7,537 bases of DNA from Bacteroidetes bacterium CG2_30_32_10 (GTDB taxonomy: Bacteria; Bacteroidota; Bacteroidia; Bacteroidales; CG2-30-32-10): the NCBI GenBank assembly GCA_001872995.1, contig MNXO01000154.1:1-7537 (forward strand), read 5' to 3'. Made by a program: the position numbers and the translations under genes. Below are positions 1-5,804 of this stretch, one piece after another. The stretch's first letter is position 1. Each line of letters starts with the position of its first letter. The notes beneath the pieces are model-generated. The model worked only from the letters and a program-made list of their open reading frames with translations. It had not been told where the DNA came from and made no database searches.

Positions 1-31
1 ATATATTTCTATTTATTAACTTTTTTTATTA

Positions 32-39
32 TAACTTTA
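32..39 (+). promoter_or_regulatory. Possible -7 element of the THX gene promoter
   Basis: TAACTTTA matches seven of eight positions of the Bacteroidota -7 consensus TAnnTTTG and lies 32 bases before the start codon, which would give a leader of about 25 nt. No clear TTG-type -33 element is visible in the T-rich upstream sequence. In such AT-rich DNA a 7/8 match can occur by chance, so this is tentative. Confidence 0.3.
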
Positions 40-71
40 TCGAATAATTAATAATCTAAATTCAATACATT

Positions 72-425
72 ATGGGAAAAGGTGATAAAAAATCTAAAAG
101 AGGTAAAATAATTATTGGTAGTCATGGTGTTAGAAGACCAAACAAAGCCAATATTCCAAATGTTAAACCAATTGCAAAAAAAACGGTTGAATCAAAAGTG
201 AAACCTATAGTTGAACCAAAAGTGAAACCTATAGTTGAACCAAAAGTGAAACCTATTTCTGAATCTAAAGCAAAATTAGTCGAAGAAAAAGTAATAGAAC
301 CAATTGCTGAAAAAAAAGTAAAAGTAGTTGCTGAGAAAAAAACTAAAACTGTAGTTGCTGAAACAAAGACCAAAGCTGTTGAAAAGAAAACTACTAAAAA
401 AGGGAAAAAAGAGGTAGCTGAATAA
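72..425 (+). CDS. THX-type 30S ribosomal protein (bTHX) with long Lys-rich repetitive C-terminal tail
   Basis: The first 26 or so of 117 residues read MGKGDKKSKRGKIIIGSHGV followed by RRPNKA. This matches the bTHX/Thx family, a tiny basic protein that in Thermus sits in the head of the 30S subunit and stabilises rRNA packing. Known family members are only about 26 to 60 residues. Here residues 27-117 form a low-complexity extension: VEPKVKPI octapeptide repeats (about 39-62), then Lys/Val/Glu/Ala/Thr-rich sequence such as AEKKVKVVAEKK. The protein has no Phe, Tyr, Trp or Cys. The ATG is fixed by the conserved MGKGDKK start. There is no Shine-Dalgarno sequence, as is usual in Bacteroidota. A strong hairpin terminator follows the stop. 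The family assignment of the N-terminus is solid. The role of the tail (extra rRNA contacts, or another nucleic-acid-binding function) is unknown. Confidence 0.88.
   Translation: MGKGDKKSKRGKIIIGSHGVRRPNKANIPNVKPIAKKTVESKVKPIVEPKVKPIVEPKVKPISESKAKLVEEKVIEPIAEKKVKVVAEKKTKTVVAETKTKAVEKKTTKKGKKEVAE
186..257 (+). repeat. Three tandem 24-bp in-frame repeats (VEPKVKPI)
   Basis: Three consecutive 24-bp units begin at 186, 210 and 234, each starting GTTGAA and containing CAAAAGTGAAACCTAT. They differ at only a base or two (TCA versus CCA at the third codon; last base A or T). A degenerate fourth unit (SESKAKLV) starts at 258. The units are exactly in frame and encode VE(S/P)KVKPI. Near-identity at the DNA level points to recent duplication by slippage. 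Confidence 0.92.
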
Positions 426-442
426 TATCAGACTAAACAAGC

Positions 443-477
443 AAAAAAAAGGAGAATTAGTAATAATTCTCCTTTTT
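443..477. terminator. Bidirectional rho-independent terminator between the THX gene and ftcD
   Basis: A perfect 9-bp stem (GGAGAATTA at 451-459 with TAATTCTCC at 464-472) closes a GTAA tetraloop, which is a stable GNRA type in RNA. It is flanked by eight A on the left (443-450) and five T on the right (473-477), which extend the pairing. Read rightwards it ends the THX transcript with a U tract. Read leftwards it gives a U tract for the convergent ftcD transcript. It lies 25 bases after the THX stop and about 20 bases past the ftcD stop. Confidence 0.9.
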
Positions 478-498
478 AATAAGTTAAAATGGTGTTTG

Positions 499-2190
499 TT
501 ATGCAATTTTTATTTTTTCTCTAACCTTTGCAAGAATTTCAATTTCAAATGCCTGAGCATATTCTTCTATTTCCTTTCCTTTATTGATAATATTGTTTGC
601 AAATGCCTTATCGCTTAGCCCAGAAGCATTAATCAATACATTTAAGTAAGCACCCATAATAGCAGACCTTGCACATAAAGCACCCACACCAGCATCAGTA
701 ATTGAATTTGGATTGCCAAATAAAACCATTGCTTTAATAATTTCAAACGATTCAAAAGCCTTTTGCATGGTTTTAAATGGAACTTCAGTAGCATATTTAG
801 TAGCATCTTGAATAGCTTTTGTTCTTAATGCCTTTTCTTGCTCATTGTTTTTAGGTAAACCAAACGCATCCATTATTTTATTAAAGGCATTGGTGTCTTC
901 ATCAACTAAAAGAAGTAATTCATCTTTTAATTTCTGACCTTTTTCAGCCCAGTTAGAAAATTCCTCCCAACGCTCCTCCCAACCAGGTTTATGTGATGAC
1001 AAATTTGCTACCATTGTAGCTAAAGAAGCTCCCAATGCTCCAATATAAGCAGAAATGGAACCACCACCAGGTGCAGGCGATTCGGAAGCTGTTTCATTTG
1101 CAAAACCTTTGCAAGTTAAATTTATCAACTTCTTTTGATTTTCGTTTTGTAAAACGTATTCAATTATTTTTTCCTTAGGATTAAAAGGTTTTAAATCGTC
1201 TAAGCCAAGCGATTTCACAGCAATGTAGATTAATTCATCTTCAGAAACGCCAATAGAACGTTGTTGTTTTTTTAGAAAATATTTACCAGCATCGAGCATC
1301 GCTTTTAAAGGAATTAGTCCAACTAATTCAGAGCCAGTAACCCTTAAACCTCTTTTCTGAGCTTTTATGCTTGCTTCCTCAAAAGCAATATGAACAGGAG
1401 TAATGCTTATATTGGTGAGATTGATAGATATTTGAGCAATACCATACTCTTCAATAAACCATCCAATTGCTTTGCAGGCTTTTAATGAGCCAGGTATCAT
1501 CACTTGATTGCCTTTTTCATCTTTCACAACCTTTCCAGTAACAGGATTTCCTTCTCTTTGAGGTCTTCCTTTTTCGCGAATATCAAAAGCAACGGCATTG
1601 GCGCGACGGGTGGAGGTTGTGTTTAAATTAACATTGTAAGCAACCAAAAAATCTCTGGCTCCAACAGCAGTTGCACCAGCAGTAGCATTAAATATAGCTG
1701 GTCCAAAATCGGGTTTCCATTCTGGTTTTGCTAATTTTTCTGGTAAGGCTTCATATTCACCAGAACGACAATAAGCAAGGTTTTTTCTTTTTTCTGTAAA
1801 TGCAGCATTCTCATAACAATAAACAGGAATACCTATGTCTTTCCCAACCCTTTCTGCTAATTTACGGGCATAAACAACTGTTTCTTCCATCGTAATGCCT
1901 GCAACAGGCACCAATGGACAAACATCAGTAGCACCCATTCGCGGATGTTCACCTTTATGCTTACGCATATCTATCAACTCCGAAGCCTTCTTGATTGCTA
2001 AAAAAGCTGCATCAACAACTGCATCTGGGCTTCCTACAAACGTTACTACTGTACGATTGGTTGCTTTGCCAGGGTCAACATCAAGCAATTTGATGCCTTC
2101 GATACTTTCGATTTGGTCAGTAATTTGTTTAATAATAGACATATCGTTCCCTTCGCTAAAGTTAGGAACACATTCAATCAATTGTTTCAT
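499..2190 (-). CDS. ftcD: Bifunctional glutamate formimidoyltransferase / formimidoyl-THF cyclodeaminase
   Basis: This cytoplasmic enzyme moves the formimino group of N-formimino-L-glutamate, a histidine breakdown product, to tetrahydrofolate. It then deaminates 5-formimino-THF cyclically to 5,10-methenyl-THF and ammonia. The 563 residues cover both domains, as in the roughly 541-residue mammalian protein. The transferase half (about 1-340) carries CVPNFSEG at 7-14 and GEHPRMGATDVCP at 80-92. In the latter, His82 falls at the same position as the catalytic His82 described for the porcine enzyme. ARDFLVAYNVNL is at 178-189 and GLIP at 291-294. The cyclodeaminase half (about 355-563) carries SPAPGGGS at 371-378 and GNPNSITDAGVGA at 492-504. 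Both halves look intact with no frameshift. The start gives the conserved N-terminus just before CVPNFSEG. No hutH, hutU or hutI lies in the window, so it appears to be transcribed alone from its own promoter and ends at the bidirectional terminator. Confidence 0.96.
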   Translation of the reverse strand: MKQLIECVPNFSEGNDMSIIKQITDQIESIEGIKLLDVDPGKATNRTVVTFVGSPDAVVDAAFLAIKKASELIDMRKHKGEHPRMGATDVCPLVPVAGITMEETVVYARKLAERVGKDIGIPVYCYENAAFTEKRKNLAYCRSGEYEALPEKLAKPEWKPDFGPAIFNATAGATAVGARDFLVAYNVNLNTTSTRRANAVAFDIREKGRPQREGNPVTGKVVKDEKGNQVMIPGSLKACKAIGWFIEEYGIAQISINLTNISITPVHIAFEEASIKAQKRGLRVTGSELVGLIPLKAMLDAGKYFLKKQQRSIGVSEDELIYIAVKSLGLDDLKPFNPKEKIIEYVLQNENQKKLINLTCKGFANETASESPAPGGGSISAYIGALGASLATMVANLSSHKPGWEERWEEFSNWAEKGQKLKDELLLLVDEDTNAFNKIMDAFGLPKNNEQEKALRTKAIQDATKYATEVPFKTMQKAFESFEIIKAMVLFGNPNSITDAGVGALCARSAIMGAYLNVLINASGLSDKAFANNIINKGKEIEEYAQAFEIEILAKVREKIKIA

Positions 2191-2229
2191 TTAGTATAAT
2201 AATTTAGAAGAATTGTTTTTAAATTAATG

Positions 2230-2237
2230 CAAACCTA
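2230..2237 (-). promoter_or_regulatory. Putative -7 promoter element for ftcD
   Basis: On the minus strand the sequence reads TAGGTTTG, a perfect match to the Bacteroidota TAnnTTTG -7 element, 39 bases before the ftcD start codon. Transcription would begin about seven bases further on, giving a leader of roughly 30 nt. Upstream on that strand there is a T-run rather than a clear TTTG -33 box. Confidence 0.55.
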
Positions 2238-2298
2238 CATAAATTTTTAAAAAAAATGGAGAATACAGATAAAAAACTCTAGTGATTTAAAAAAATTA

Positions 2299-2306
2299 TA
2301 TCTTTG
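2299..2306 (+). promoter_or_regulatory. Putative -7 promoter element for the YD-repeat gene
   Basis: TATCTTTG matches the Bacteroidota TAnnTTTG -7 element perfectly and lies 48 bases before the ATG at 2355. The predicted transcription start, about 2312-2314, leaves a leader of about 42 nt. It is back to back with the ftcD promoter, so the 164-bp gap between the two genes is a compact divergent promoter region. No convincing -33 box is visible. Confidence 0.55.
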
Positions 2307-2354
2307 AAACTTCTAATAAATCATTGTTTTCATTAATAAACTAATTTCTAATAA

Positions 2355-3257
2355 ATGAATAAAAAGATTAAATCAATTACAGCCTTCCACTTTGATTATA
2401 TTCCTCATGAGGAAGCTGAAGAAGAAATACAAATAGAAGGCTATAAAACAGCTCTTGAAGAGTTTGACAATAGTAGTAATTTAGTAAAAGAAATTACTTT
2501 TGATGAAAATGAAAATATTGAACAAGTTTACGTTTACAAATACAATGAGAATGGCAAACCTATTGAAGAAATTTTGTATTACGATTCTGATGAAGTAGTC
2601 AATCGAAAAACCTATAAAATAAATGGAAATGGAAATATTGAAAAAGAAACAATTTTTTATAGTGAAGAAGAGATTGATACCATTGCTTTTAATTACAATG
2701 AAGAGAATCAATTAACCGAAAAAGTTCATTATAATTCGGATAATGAAATTGAAACTATTGAAAAATATGTTTATTTAAACAATAATTTGATTGAAAACTC
2801 AATGTATGATGGAGATAACAAGCTAACATTTCAGAAGTTATTTAAATATGATGAGAAAAACAATGAAATTGAATTTGAAAGCAACGATTTAATAGAGAAT
2901 ATAAAGTTTAGAAAAGAATATGACTATGATGATGAAGGAAGAAGAATTGAATCGCTCACTTATAATGCCAAAGAGCAATTAATAGAGAAATCAAATTACG
3001 AATATAACAAAGGTAATAAAGCAATTCAGATTATTGAAGAAACGGCTTTTAAGAAAAACACTATCAAATTCTCTTATGATGAAAGGGAAAATATGATTTG
3101 CCAAGAAGAATACAATAAAAATAATGAATTAATCAGCAGTATTAAACGTGTTTATGATGAAAATAACTTACATTTAGAGACAGATGTAATTATTAATAAA
3201 ATAAAAGAAGGAATAACTCAGCATTACTTAACAAAAAATGAGTATGAATTTTATTAA
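2355..3257 (+). CDS. YD/RHS-like repeat protein of unknown function, predicted cytoplasmic
   Basis: The 300-residue acidic protein has no signal peptide (it starts MNKKIKSITAFHFDY) and no membrane segment. From about residue 61 it consists of repeats that open with an aromatic/Asp-Asn turn: YKYNENGK (61), YKINGNGN (87), FNYNEENQ (112), YVYLNNNL (138), FKYDEKNN (163), YDYDDEGR (189), YEYNKGNK (215) and FSYDEREN (239). The period is about 25-26 residues. Between these are beta-prone stretches ending in motifs such as EKVHYNSDNE. The pattern resembles YD (RHS) repeats, where tyrosine and glycine turns build a beta scaffold. Unlike RHS toxins it is small and has no export signal, core-cleavage motif or toxin tip. 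It has its own promoter and is not in an operon with ftcD (divergent) or the sensor gene (convergent). A binding scaffold is plausible but unproven. I do not recognise a named family. Confidence 0.85.
   Translation: MNKKIKSITAFHFDYIPHEEAEEEIQIEGYKTALEEFDNSSNLVKEITFDENENIEQVYVYKYNENGKPIEEILYYDSDEVVNRKTYKINGNGNIEKETIFYSEEEIDTIAFNYNEENQLTEKVHYNSDNEIETIEKYVYLNNNLIENSMYDGDNKLTFQKLFKYDEKNNEIEFESNDLIENIKFRKEYDYDDEGRRIESLTYNAKEQLIEKSNYEYNKGNKAIQIIEETAFKKNTIKFSYDERENMICQEEYNKNNELISSIKRVYDENNLHLETDVIINKIKEGITQHYLTKNEYEFY
2535..3092 (+). repeat. Eight YD-like protein repeats (coding)
   Basis: These are protein-level repeats within the preceding gene. Eight units start with (Y/F)x(Y/I)(N/D/L)xxx(N/G/K)-type turns at residues 61, 87, 112, 138, 163, 189, 215 and 239. 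The spacing is 24 to 26 residues, about 75 bp. The DNA copies are diverged, so this is an old internal duplication rather than a recent tandem repeat. Confidence 0.7.
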
Positions 3258-5312
3258 TTATTCATCATCTAAATCATAGTCATAATTTTTTTGTTCTTCT
3301 TTTTTAAGTTCTTCCTTAGAAAATATTTCTGTTGCTGTTTTATCATTATTTTCAGCTGTTGAAGAAATGTTTTTTTGTTCAGAGATATCATTAACAAAGC
3401 AAAGCACTTTATATGGGTCGCCATGATTATCAACAATAGGGGCATAAGAGTCTTTAGACCATACTATACCTTTTTTATAAGGATGTTCAAATTCGCCAGA
3501 GTATATTTTACCTGTTCTTAGTGTTTCCCACAAATCTTTATATTGATTACTGTTTAAGAAATCTTTAGTTAACAAATCAGCAAGGCGTATATTTTTAATT
3601 TCTGTAAGGGTAGCATCAAATAAATCGAGTAAAAGTTTATTAGCAGTAAGAATTTTGCCGTTCATATCTATTTCAAATGTTGCCACCGTGGCATCAATAG
3701 CATAAATAATACCTTGAATGTCTCTATTTTTCTTAGCCATTTCTTCTTGAGTTGCAGTAAGCTCTTCCAAATTTTGACGCATTTCTTCTTCTTGTGCTTT
3801 CATTGCTTCTGCTTGTATTTGTGATTGTTCAAGCAAATAAGCTGTTTTAATATTAATTTTAACACTTGAAATTGTAGAGGCGATGCTTTCGCCTACTTTT
3901 TCGATGAAATCGACCTCAAATTCTTTAAAATCGTTGAAAGAAGCAAGTTCTAACACCCCATAAACAATATCATTCAATTTTAGAGGAACAATAAGAATAG
4001 CGTGAGGATTATCATAGCCTAAGCCAGAGGTTATATGAATATAATCATCAGGAACATCGGTGATGTGAATTGTTTTGTTTTCTATAAAACAAGCACCAAC
4101 CAAACCCTCACCAATTTCAATTCTTCTCTCTAAGTATTTTTTTCTATCGTAGGCATAGCAAGCCGTTAGTTCAAGAAAAGTTTCATTTTTATCGGCATCA
4201 TTCAAAATAAAAATGCCTCCTTGATTAACTTTAAGATAATTAACTAAGTTTTGGATAATATTATAGGATAATTCTTTAATATTATCGTTGTTAAGACGTA
4301 GTATTTCAGCAAATTTAGCTAAACCAAGGGTTGCCCAATTTCTTTTTTCATCTTCTGTTTTTCGGTTAAGTTCTTCTTCATCTGCTAATTGTAAGCTTTT
4401 ACGCATTTCTATTAAAGAATTGCCTAATACGTCTTCTTTGCTCAATGGTGTAAATTCAATAGCAAGGTTTCCATTACCAATTTCATTGGCAAAATGAGCT
4501 GTTTCTTTCAATCCATCCATCAATCCATTTAAGGCATCAGACATTTCTCCAATTTCATCTGTTCCAGAAATGATTTTTTCTTTTGGAAGCTTCCCTTTGC
4601 CCATCATAACAAGGGCATCTTTTAGTTTTCTAACGGGAGTTATTGTTCTAATAGAAAAATATGCAATAATAATTCCACCAAAAAGCAAAACAGAACCCAT
4701 CGTAATTACAAAAGTTTTGAACATAGTAAAAGAACTAATCATTTCTTCTCCACCAGTAAGCACTTTTTCCTGATATTTTGTTATCAGTAAATCTAAGTTT
4801 CTAAGAACTCTTTCTGTTTGCAAAACAATGGAGCCGCCTTCATCCATCATTGGCTTAATTTCCATAACTATCATTGGGTCTTCATAGCTCTCAAATGAAT
4901 TTAGGCTCGACATTACAGACTTTTGTTCTGCAAATAAAGAGTCTGTAGATAAAACAAATTCTGTTAAAATAATTAAGTCTGCTTTATCCCATTTTGAAGA
5001 TATTTCATTTAAAGACGATTTTATTTCATTATACTTGACATTGTGAATACTTCTAAGCATATTTTTATCAGGAGTATTGTCGTTACTTTGCGTTGAAATC
5101 CAATTACCAATAAGGGTTTTGGAGTTGATAATCATTATTTTGAAGTCTTGCAAGGTATTAACTGTGGGAGTATAGATATTTGCAGTCTTTTCGTTGATTC
5201 TAATGCTTTTTAATAAAGTAGAATACGTAAGAAGGCTACTTACCAATACAGCAAAAACAAGAACCCCAAATCCAAGCCCAATTTTCTTACCAATAGTAAA
5301 TTTCATTTTCAT
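3258..5312 (-). CDS. Membrane sensor: periplasmic helical domain, tandem HAMP, GAF, coiled coil, PAS; no output domain
   Basis: The 684-residue inner-membrane signalling protein begins with a short cytoplasmic stretch (MKMKFTIGKK) and a first membrane helix at about 11-33. A mainly helical periplasmic region (about 34-197) resembles four-helix ligand-binding domains of chemoreceptors. A second membrane helix is at about 200-221. A HAMP domain follows (about 222-273, Pro226, DEIGEM at 252-257), then a second HAMP-like unit (about 274-306, GNGNLAIEFTPLS...DVLG). A GAF domain is at about 335-485 (GEGLVGACF at 401-409, YGVLEL at 451-456). A coiled coil at about 490-530 contains EEEMRQNLEELTATQEEM, a motif common in Bacteroidota GAF/PAS proteins. 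A PAS domain is at about 535-645, before a charged tail ending YDYDLDDE. I see no histidine-kinase H-box or ATPase, GGDEF, EAL, PP2C or chemoreceptor hairpin. It is the last gene of the yfiR-like operon, 32 bases after the repeat-protein gene. By position it replaces the YfiN cyclase and may be the partner controlled by the YfiR-like protein (inference). Confidence 0.9.
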   Translation of the reverse strand: MKMKFTIGKKIGLGFGVLVFAVLVSSLLTYSTLLKSIRINEKTANIYTPTVNTLQDFKIMIINSKTLIGNWISTQSNDNTPDKNMLRSIHNVKYNEIKSSLNEISSKWDKADLIILTEFVLSTDSLFAEQKSVMSSLNSFESYEDPMIVMEIKPMMDEGGSIVLQTERVLRNLDLLITKYQEKVLTGGEEMISSFTMFKTFVITMGSVLLFGGIIIAYFSIRTITPVRKLKDALVMMGKGKLPKEKIISGTDEIGEMSDALNGLMDGLKETAHFANEIGNGNLAIEFTPLSKEDVLGNSLIEMRKSLQLADEEELNRKTEDEKRNWATLGLAKFAEILRLNNDNIKELSYNIIQNLVNYLKVNQGGIFILNDADKNETFLELTACYAYDRKKYLERRIEIGEGLVGACFIENKTIHITDVPDDYIHITSGLGYDNPHAILIVPLKLNDIVYGVLELASFNDFKEFEVDFIEKVGESIASTISSVKINIKTAYLLEQSQIQAEAMKAQEEEMRQNLEELTATQEEMAKKNRDIQGIIYAIDATVATFEIDMNGKILTANKLLLDLFDATLTEIKNIRLADLLTKDFLNSNQYKDLWETLRTGKIYSGEFEHPYKKGIVWSKDSYAPIVDNHGDPYKVLCFVNDISEQKNISSTAENNDKTATEIFSKEELKKEEQKNYDYDLDDE

Positions 5313-5344
5313 AAAGCTAATAATGTTATATGTTTAGTGCATTG

Positions 5345-5803
5345 CTATTTTTCTTTTTTGATGTCAATTTTCATTAAACCGTCTATAGATATGTCATAGG
5401 TTAATTGAATTTTTTGGTCTATGGTATAGGTATCTTTCACTTCAATCTCCATTAGTCCTTGAAGAGACATTTCGTAAGATGGAATAATACGCTCATTGCC
5501 ATTTTTGTTAATTGTTATTTTCATTTTCATCAAATCTTCTAAAGGAATATCATAAGTAATATTAAAAGATTGATTTAATTTCAATTCTTTTACAATTTTA
5601 AGTTGCATCAAATCCTCTATTGATATATCATAAGTAGGTTCATATTCAATATTTTCTGTTGAATCTGATATGATATTAATTTCCATCAATTCAGAAATAG
5701 GAATATCATAAGTCAACGTATCTCCATCTGGTAAAGATAAAACTTTTAATGGAAATAAAAATATTAAAAGAATAACTAAGCTATATGTTTTAATAAAGAA
5801 CAT
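5345..5803 (-). CDS. Exported protein of five 26-residue repeats resembling the TonB-receptor 'LSLEELMNIxVT' segment
   Basis: I choose the ATG at 5803 (152 residues). It sits one base after the TAA of the yfiR-like gene, implying coupled translation. A TTG at 5821 would add six residues and overlap that gene. The N-terminus (MFFIKTYSLVILLIFLF...) is a signal peptide with likely cleavage near residue 23. No lipobox cysteine is present. The mature part is five units with an exact 26-residue period, at residues 31, 57, 83, 109 and 135: TYDIPISELMEINI, TYDISIEDLMQLKI, TYDIPLEDLMKMKI, SYEMSLQGLMEIEV and TYDISIDGLMKIDI. Variable 12-residue linkers separate them. The core (S/P)(I/L)E(D/E)LMxIx(I/V) resembles the short segment before the plug of many TonB-dependent receptors (LSLEELMNIxVTS). 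Protein family unknown to me. Predicted location is periplasm or outer-membrane inner face. Its position between a YfiR homologue and a sensor suggests a role in the same signalling path (inference). Confidence 0.85.
   Translation of the reverse strand: MFFIKTYSLVILLIFLFPLKVLSLPDGDTLTYDIPISELMEINIISDSTENIEYEPTYDISIEDLMQLKIVKELKLNQSFNITYDIPLEDLMKMKITINKNGNERIIPSYEMSLQGLMEIEVKDTYTIDQKIQLTYDISIDGLMKIDIKKEK
5360..5713 (-). repeat. Five coding repeats of 78 bp (26 residues)
   Basis: The conserved 14-residue cores are encoded at 5713-5672, 5635-5594, 5557-5516, 5479-5438 and 5401-5360, spaced exactly 78 bp apart. The protein cores are clearly alike, but the DNA copies have diverged and the 12-residue linkers share little sequence. 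Selection therefore appears to hold the core and the period rather than the linkers. Confidence 0.9.
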
Positions 5804-5804
5804 A

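Noticed and set aside
186..275. Possible CRISPR-like array from regular 24-bp repeats
   Set aside because: The units are directly adjacent with no spacers, are exactly in frame and encode a protein octapeptide repeat.
122..506. Minus-strand frames opposite the THX gene (Phe/Ser-rich products)
   Set aside because: They are mirror images of the Lys/Glu-rich repeat codons, and one runs through the terminator hairpin. They are composition artefacts.
1895..2194. Plus-strand reading frame opposite the start of ftcD
   Set aside because: It lies wholly antisense to a strongly conserved enzyme domain and its product has no recognisable features.
2481..2711. Minus-strand frame rich in Ile and Phe that looks membrane-like
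   Set aside because: It is antisense to the Asn/Glu/Lys-rich repeat gene. The hydrophobic look is produced by complementary codons.
2355..3257. RHS/polymorphic toxin
   Set aside because: There is no export signal, RHS core-cleavage motif, variable toxin tip or immunity gene, and the protein is only 300 residues long.
4288..4773. Two short plus-strand frames within the sensor gene
   Set aside because: Both are opposite the conserved HAMP and transmembrane coding region and have no independent start signals or family features.
3258..5312. Diguanylate cyclase (YfiN-type) assignment for the HAMP protein
   Set aside because: No GGDEF/GGEEF signature or I-site occurs anywhere. After HAMP the protein continues with GAF, coiled coil and PAS.
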